Below are positions 60,110 to 64,000 of a DNA stretch of 64,000 nucleotides, piece after piece. The stretch lies in NCBI RefSeq assembly GCF_963675165.1, contig NC_087393.1:1079002-1143001 (forward strand). The letters are read 5' to 3'. The DNA is from Halichondria panicea. Taxonomy: Eukaryota; Porifera; Demospongiae; Suberitida; Halichondriidae. The notes beneath the pieces were generated by a model that had not been told where the DNA came from, did not search any database, and was given only the letters and a program-made list of their open reading frames with translations. The translations under genes were made by a program, and so were the position numbers. Numbering within the stretch: position 1 is the stretch's first letter; every line of letters begins with the position of its first letter.

Positions 60110-62434
60110 TCACGAGGTACAGACATCATTGTCAGGTGTAAGACTCCTGTGTCCTAATGAAGAAGTGGATGTCCCACGAGGATGATGAAGATCATTGTTT
60201 ACAAGAGTTTGTTGTCTGCAGGACAACTCTGGTGCTGACCCTTGGACGACAGTAGAGTGATTTACCGCTGAACTCGACTCAGAGAGCGAGCGATGTAGGT
60301 CTGTCATTTTATTGCCTGTGGGGCAGTAAAAATAATTCATTATAAACCATCACAGCTATAACCAATTACATCTAGTGAATTCATTTTACCTTGGTTTTCA
60401 CTCCTCTGAGTCGCCTGTGCTATAAGCGGACGTTGGCTAAGAGCCCTAGAAATAGTTTAAGTATACAATTAGTATACACATCTGATCAAATGTGCATGAA
60501 ATTAACAGAGATGTGAATGCTATAGACTGTACATGTATCATGGCTTACTTATTTCTAGACTTCACCCAATAGCACAAGCACAAGCAAACTGCAATGAAGA
60601 CGACAGTCATGACAATACATGTAGGTAAACCCAATCCAATTAAAAGGCCAAGGATGAGTTGTTGTTGACGAGGATCGATCGAATCACCCGGTGGAGAAGA
60701 CGTCTCATTGGTCGGCTTTTCTTGAGGGATAGTTGATTCTGGACATAAGAAGTCAGGATTCAACTCGAATGTGGCCAGAAGATATGTTTGGTTGCTACTG
60801 AATTGCTGTGAGTGGCAAGCAAGGTCTTGGACGACAGAAACAGTTGAATTACTGAACAGTAACACATGACCATCAATCAGCTGGTGATTGATTTGCGCAT
60901 CGTCAGCGAGAATGATTGTTTGGTTGTCCAGAAGGTTTGTGAGTGCAATGCTACCGTCTCTCGAAGTACCGATAAAATACGTGGCATCTTCAATCGTTGC
61001 ACAGTCACCGACGTATCTCTCCGACAAGTTCAATGGATGAGGGATCACATGATCTAACAGTCCGGGCGATACCAGCGCTAAAGTTTCACTTCGTTGCTCA
61101 ATATAAACACCTTGAGGGCAGTGAAACCTTGTTTGAGTTCGCTTAAAGCCGACTCTCATTCCCCCACGATATATCACGCTGATGTTGATTAGATTGTTGT
61201 CTGAGCAATACACTAGCAGATTATTTAAGTTTCTCGATTGCCTCACGTCCGTCACATTGTTTCCAAAGCATACACTCCTGTTGGTGTCAGCATAAAAATG
61301 TTCAGCCGATGAGAATGAATTACCATAACCGGGTAGAACAGTGAATAAGACGTCATCGTCAAACCAGATCACATGACTGTCACTAACTAAATCAACACTA
61401 GAGAAGAATATCGGAGAGAGGCCAGTAGAGTACGATTGATACGGGGTGTCAATATTGTCGTTCAGCAGCGATAGGGACGACTGGTTCAAATCCTCAAAGT
61501 CGATGTGAACTTTGAACAACCATAAATCTACTTTAAAATGAGCAAGTGGAGTGAAGCGAACACACGATACCACACGTCCATCGTCTGATGGGCTTTTTGC
61601 GATAGAGGTGAAGCTACAGTTGACCTCTTCTTGCGGGCCAAGTATGAACTGGTCTATTAGGGTCAGCCTATCACTGTTTATGCCAGCAAATAGTGCCAGA
61701 GCAATTCCGGCTGAATGGGGGACTATAGCCACTTCTCTGTTGTTTGGAGCGTTTTTGATTAGGGTAACACGACATCGCCACAATCGATCACCACAAGTGC
61801 TAGGGAGATATACCCCAGGGAATATTGCGTCACGTTGTATAGAGATGTTAGTTGAGATTAGACGAGCGGATACCACCAAATCATTTGAGGACTGTTGAAC
61901 AGTAAATTGGGTACCTAATAGAGACGAACCTGCAGTGAGAGAGAATACTGCATGAATGGGCTCGTACCAGCTGGGCGTGGCCCGGCCTCTGTTCTGACGG
62001 ATGGCCGGGGGACACACTTATAGAGGATTTGTACTGCTTTGTGCAATACTGCTCTCTGTATTAAGCGTCATGAATAAAATTATAAACTGGCTATGAATAT
62101 TGTTATTTTAGAATACTGCAATCTGATTGGGTTACACTCCTCAGTGCAGCAGTACAAATGTTATATAAGCGTGTCCCCCGGCCACCTGTCAGAACGGGAG
62201 CAGGGCCATGCCCAGCTAGGCTCGTACTGTACGTCTGATAATTACATGTACGTAGATCTAGTCTCTTCAAGTTCTATTTATGATCTACATGATGTACACG
62301 TACGTACACGTACTGTACTGTGGTTGAATCTAATTTCTATACACTAGTACATGCAGTAAGTACGTACCTTGTTGAGTTTGAGCATTGACCACAGCAGTAA
62401 CAGAAAACAACAACACAGTAGGAAAGAGTTCCAT
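60110..62434 (-). CDS. Member I: intact H-type receptor-like gene (block 3)
   Basis: Four exons: signal 62368-62434, ectodomain/TM 60549-61929, tail 60390-60445 and 60110-60315; 1710 nt, exactly 570 codons (569 residues). The ectodomain is over 90% identical by eye to H, with the same cysteines and sequons. The stalk is shorter (STIPQEKPTNETSSPPG). The helix is followed by CYWVKSRNK. The tail keeps the H exon pattern but has diverged strongly: the middle exon is half as long, and the last exon shares mainly RSLTPDNDV. So the outside is conserved while the inside changes, as in the A-G set. Confidence 0.88.
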
Positions 62435-62985
62435 GACAGATTACCCACACGCTGATACGTACTTCTGTATAATTTGCTGGCCACTGCACTCACTATAGCT
62501 AGCTATACGGTACTTGCTTTATTATAATTATTATAGCCCAGCCATAGATATAATACTATAAATTACAGCTGAGTAGCCTCGATCTCCAATCAGATTGCAG
62601 TATCTCAAGGGGATTGATCACACCCACTCAACTGTACCACGTGTGAATTTTGCACACGTGAGAGGCGAGGCCAACACCCACTTTAATAAATGATATTCAT
62701 CGCTATTGGTTAGCACCCACATAGAATGAATTATGATTTCATGATACTATTGCGTAACAGGCCAGAACAAAACTCAATTAACTGTGGATAGGCTTGATTC
62801 CCGACCTCCTTCAAGGAGGGCGGCGGCGCTCGACTACAACTTTCCCATGTACAGCTTTTACATATTGCACAATCATCATTATCACTATAATTATCAGAGT
62901 TCATTAGCCACAAAAACATGGAAACACAGAAATTCTTGAATGATTTAGAGTCTTGTTATTATGAATCTATACAATGTTTGTGTAG
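62435..62985. other. Upstream region of member I / 3' flank of the block 3 carboxypeptidase
   Basis: It begins with the conserved H-type upstream block (62435-62490). The rest includes an inverted pair CACGTGTGAATTTTGCACACG (about 62638-62660, a short hairpin) and sequence not found in block 1. No gene is seen. Confidence 0.45.
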
Positions 62986-64000
62986 TCAGCCAGAGATGAC
63001 CCTCTGCAGCATGGTGAGGGCAGTGTCCCCGTTGTCAGCTGGTACCTGCAAGGAGAGACATTTGTAAAGTTCGACATAATTTATAGAATACCGTATAGTA
63101 AACTTTCGCAGAATGACCGGATTTAATTTTATGGAATATCAGCCTTTTTTTATTAAATTTGTGGTGATAAAATTAATTAATGTTTGCGGTACGTGCTGAA
63201 TCAGCGAAAACCGCAAACACCCTTGAAATACACCCGGTTACGGTACATAGATTGTAGTTACAGGAATGGAATATCAACACACAGACAGACATTACACACA
63301 AACCCCTCACACCCACACACCTCACACATAAACCCCCACCCCTCACGCACCTCACACATAAACCCCCCACCCCTTACACACCCTCACCATGTGTCCAGCA
63401 TTGAGTATCCAATAGAAGGCGAGGTTTTTGTACGCCTGATAAAAGCCACCAGTGTGTTTCTTAGTGTGGTCAGTGTCAGGGTAGACAGGCATTTTCTTAG
63501 CAGCCTTAAAACTAGGCAGTCCAGTCCACTTGAGTTTGTCCATCCAAGCCACAGTGCCTGTAGTGATAAAAAGGTAATAATTATATGTAACCAGGAGTGC
63601 ATGAGTATGTAACTATAGCAGGATATAATTATCCCAATTAATTTCAGTGTTCCTTGCATCATCAGCACCTGTGTTCTAGTCCCTGGGTTTTTTCTTGTGT
63701 TTACCAATATGGGAACCAAACACATTCCTAAGTAGACTTCAAACAACTTTAATTGCCAACTCATCATGACCATGCAATAACCAGGGACTTACCTTGAGTA
63801 CAGCAGATGAGGTCCAGCTGGCCATTGTACACAGTCACATTTACCCCCATAGAGAGTAGCTTGTCCACTGTATGAGGGAGGGTGAGCGGGCATAATAAGT
63901 ATCACACAGATACAAGTACACCCCTCCCCACTAGCACAGACCTGTGCTGATGACATCCTTCATGAAGTCCACTCTTTGTTTCTCAAACACTTTCCCAGCT
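62986..64000 (-). CDS. SCPEP1: Serine carboxypeptidase-like gene, 3' part (block 3, cut by window edge)
   Basis: The last four exons are visible: 62986-63045 (stop), 63388-63557 (with NAGHM and the catalytic His), 63793-63867 (with YNGQLDLI and the catalytic Asp) and 63942 to the edge. Within these exons there are no lesions and near identity to block 1, including introns. The final intron differs, with an insertion at about 63090-63246. Whether the 5' part is complete cannot be seen. Confidence 0.88.
63090..63246. mobile_element. Probable MITE with ACCGTA-type ends in the final intron
   Basis: The stretch from ATACCGTATAG to CCGGTTACGGTA is absent from the same intron in blocks 1 and 2. It has short inverted ends (TACCGT / ACGGTA) and internal words TTTCGC and GCGAAAA in opposite orientation. 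Borders are approximate. Confidence 0.55.

Noticed and set aside
1-64000. tRNA, rRNA or other structured RNA genes
   Set aside because: I looked for obvious tRNA A/B box and cloverleaf patterns by eye and found none I could defend; a tRNAscan or Rfam search would settle it.

Overview
This is eukaryotic, animal-type DNA: AT-rich, with intron-split genes using GT-AG splice sites, many small DNA-transposon derivatives, CA/GT microsatellites, and proteins of clear metazoan type (a retinoid-inducible serine carboxypeptidase-like enzyme, a THAP protein, a SWIM/YqaJ protein). Gene size, the short introns and the style of repeats suggest a marine invertebrate, most likely a demosponge. The species assignment is inference and was not tested by any search.

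Left two thirds (1-41.8 kb): a cluster of single-pass membrane proteins with one shared plan. A tiny signal-peptide exon (ending in phase 1) is followed by one large exon for a 400-500 residue glycosylated ectodomain, a Thr/Pro-rich stalk and one transmembrane helix (ending in phase 2), then one or more exons for a low-complexity cytoplasmic tail. I see two plus-strand members (1-1613, 7192-9045) and, on the minus strand, members A (2048-5176), B (9334-13290), C (13621-18351, broken), D (18674-22675), E (23000-28769, broken by a transposon), F (29239-33258, frameshifted), G (33657-37353), H (39397-41823) and I (60110-62434), plus relics at 5446-6800 and 55363-56088. Reconstructed exons of A, B, D, G, H, I and the second plus-strand gene each sum to a whole number of codons, which supports the models. 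Ectodomains of B-G are nearly identical, while stalk/membrane cassettes and tails differ and have been swapped between members. I recognise no named family. A cell-surface recognition or immune-type receptor array is a hypothesis only.

Right third (39-64 kb): a block containing one receptor (H/I type) and one serine carboxypeptidase gene is present three times. Block 1 (39.4-45.8 kb) is intact. Block 2 (55.36-59.81 kb) is truncated at both ends and its enzyme is a pseudogene. Block 3 (60.1 kb to the window edge) has an intact receptor and the 3' part of an enzyme gene. Between blocks 1 and 2 lie an unusual secreted-peptide gene built from repeated 57-60 nt exons (49313-51314), a protein-kinase fragment (54741-55265) and many MITE-like elements.

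Mobile DNA is abundant: a 1990 bp element carrying a THAP gene and a SWIM/YqaJ gene sits inside the signal-peptide exon of member E. A family of elements with 5 bp target duplications includes a nested pair whose empty site is preserved in the paralogous block. Other elements have 9 bp target duplications, and there are several foldbacks.
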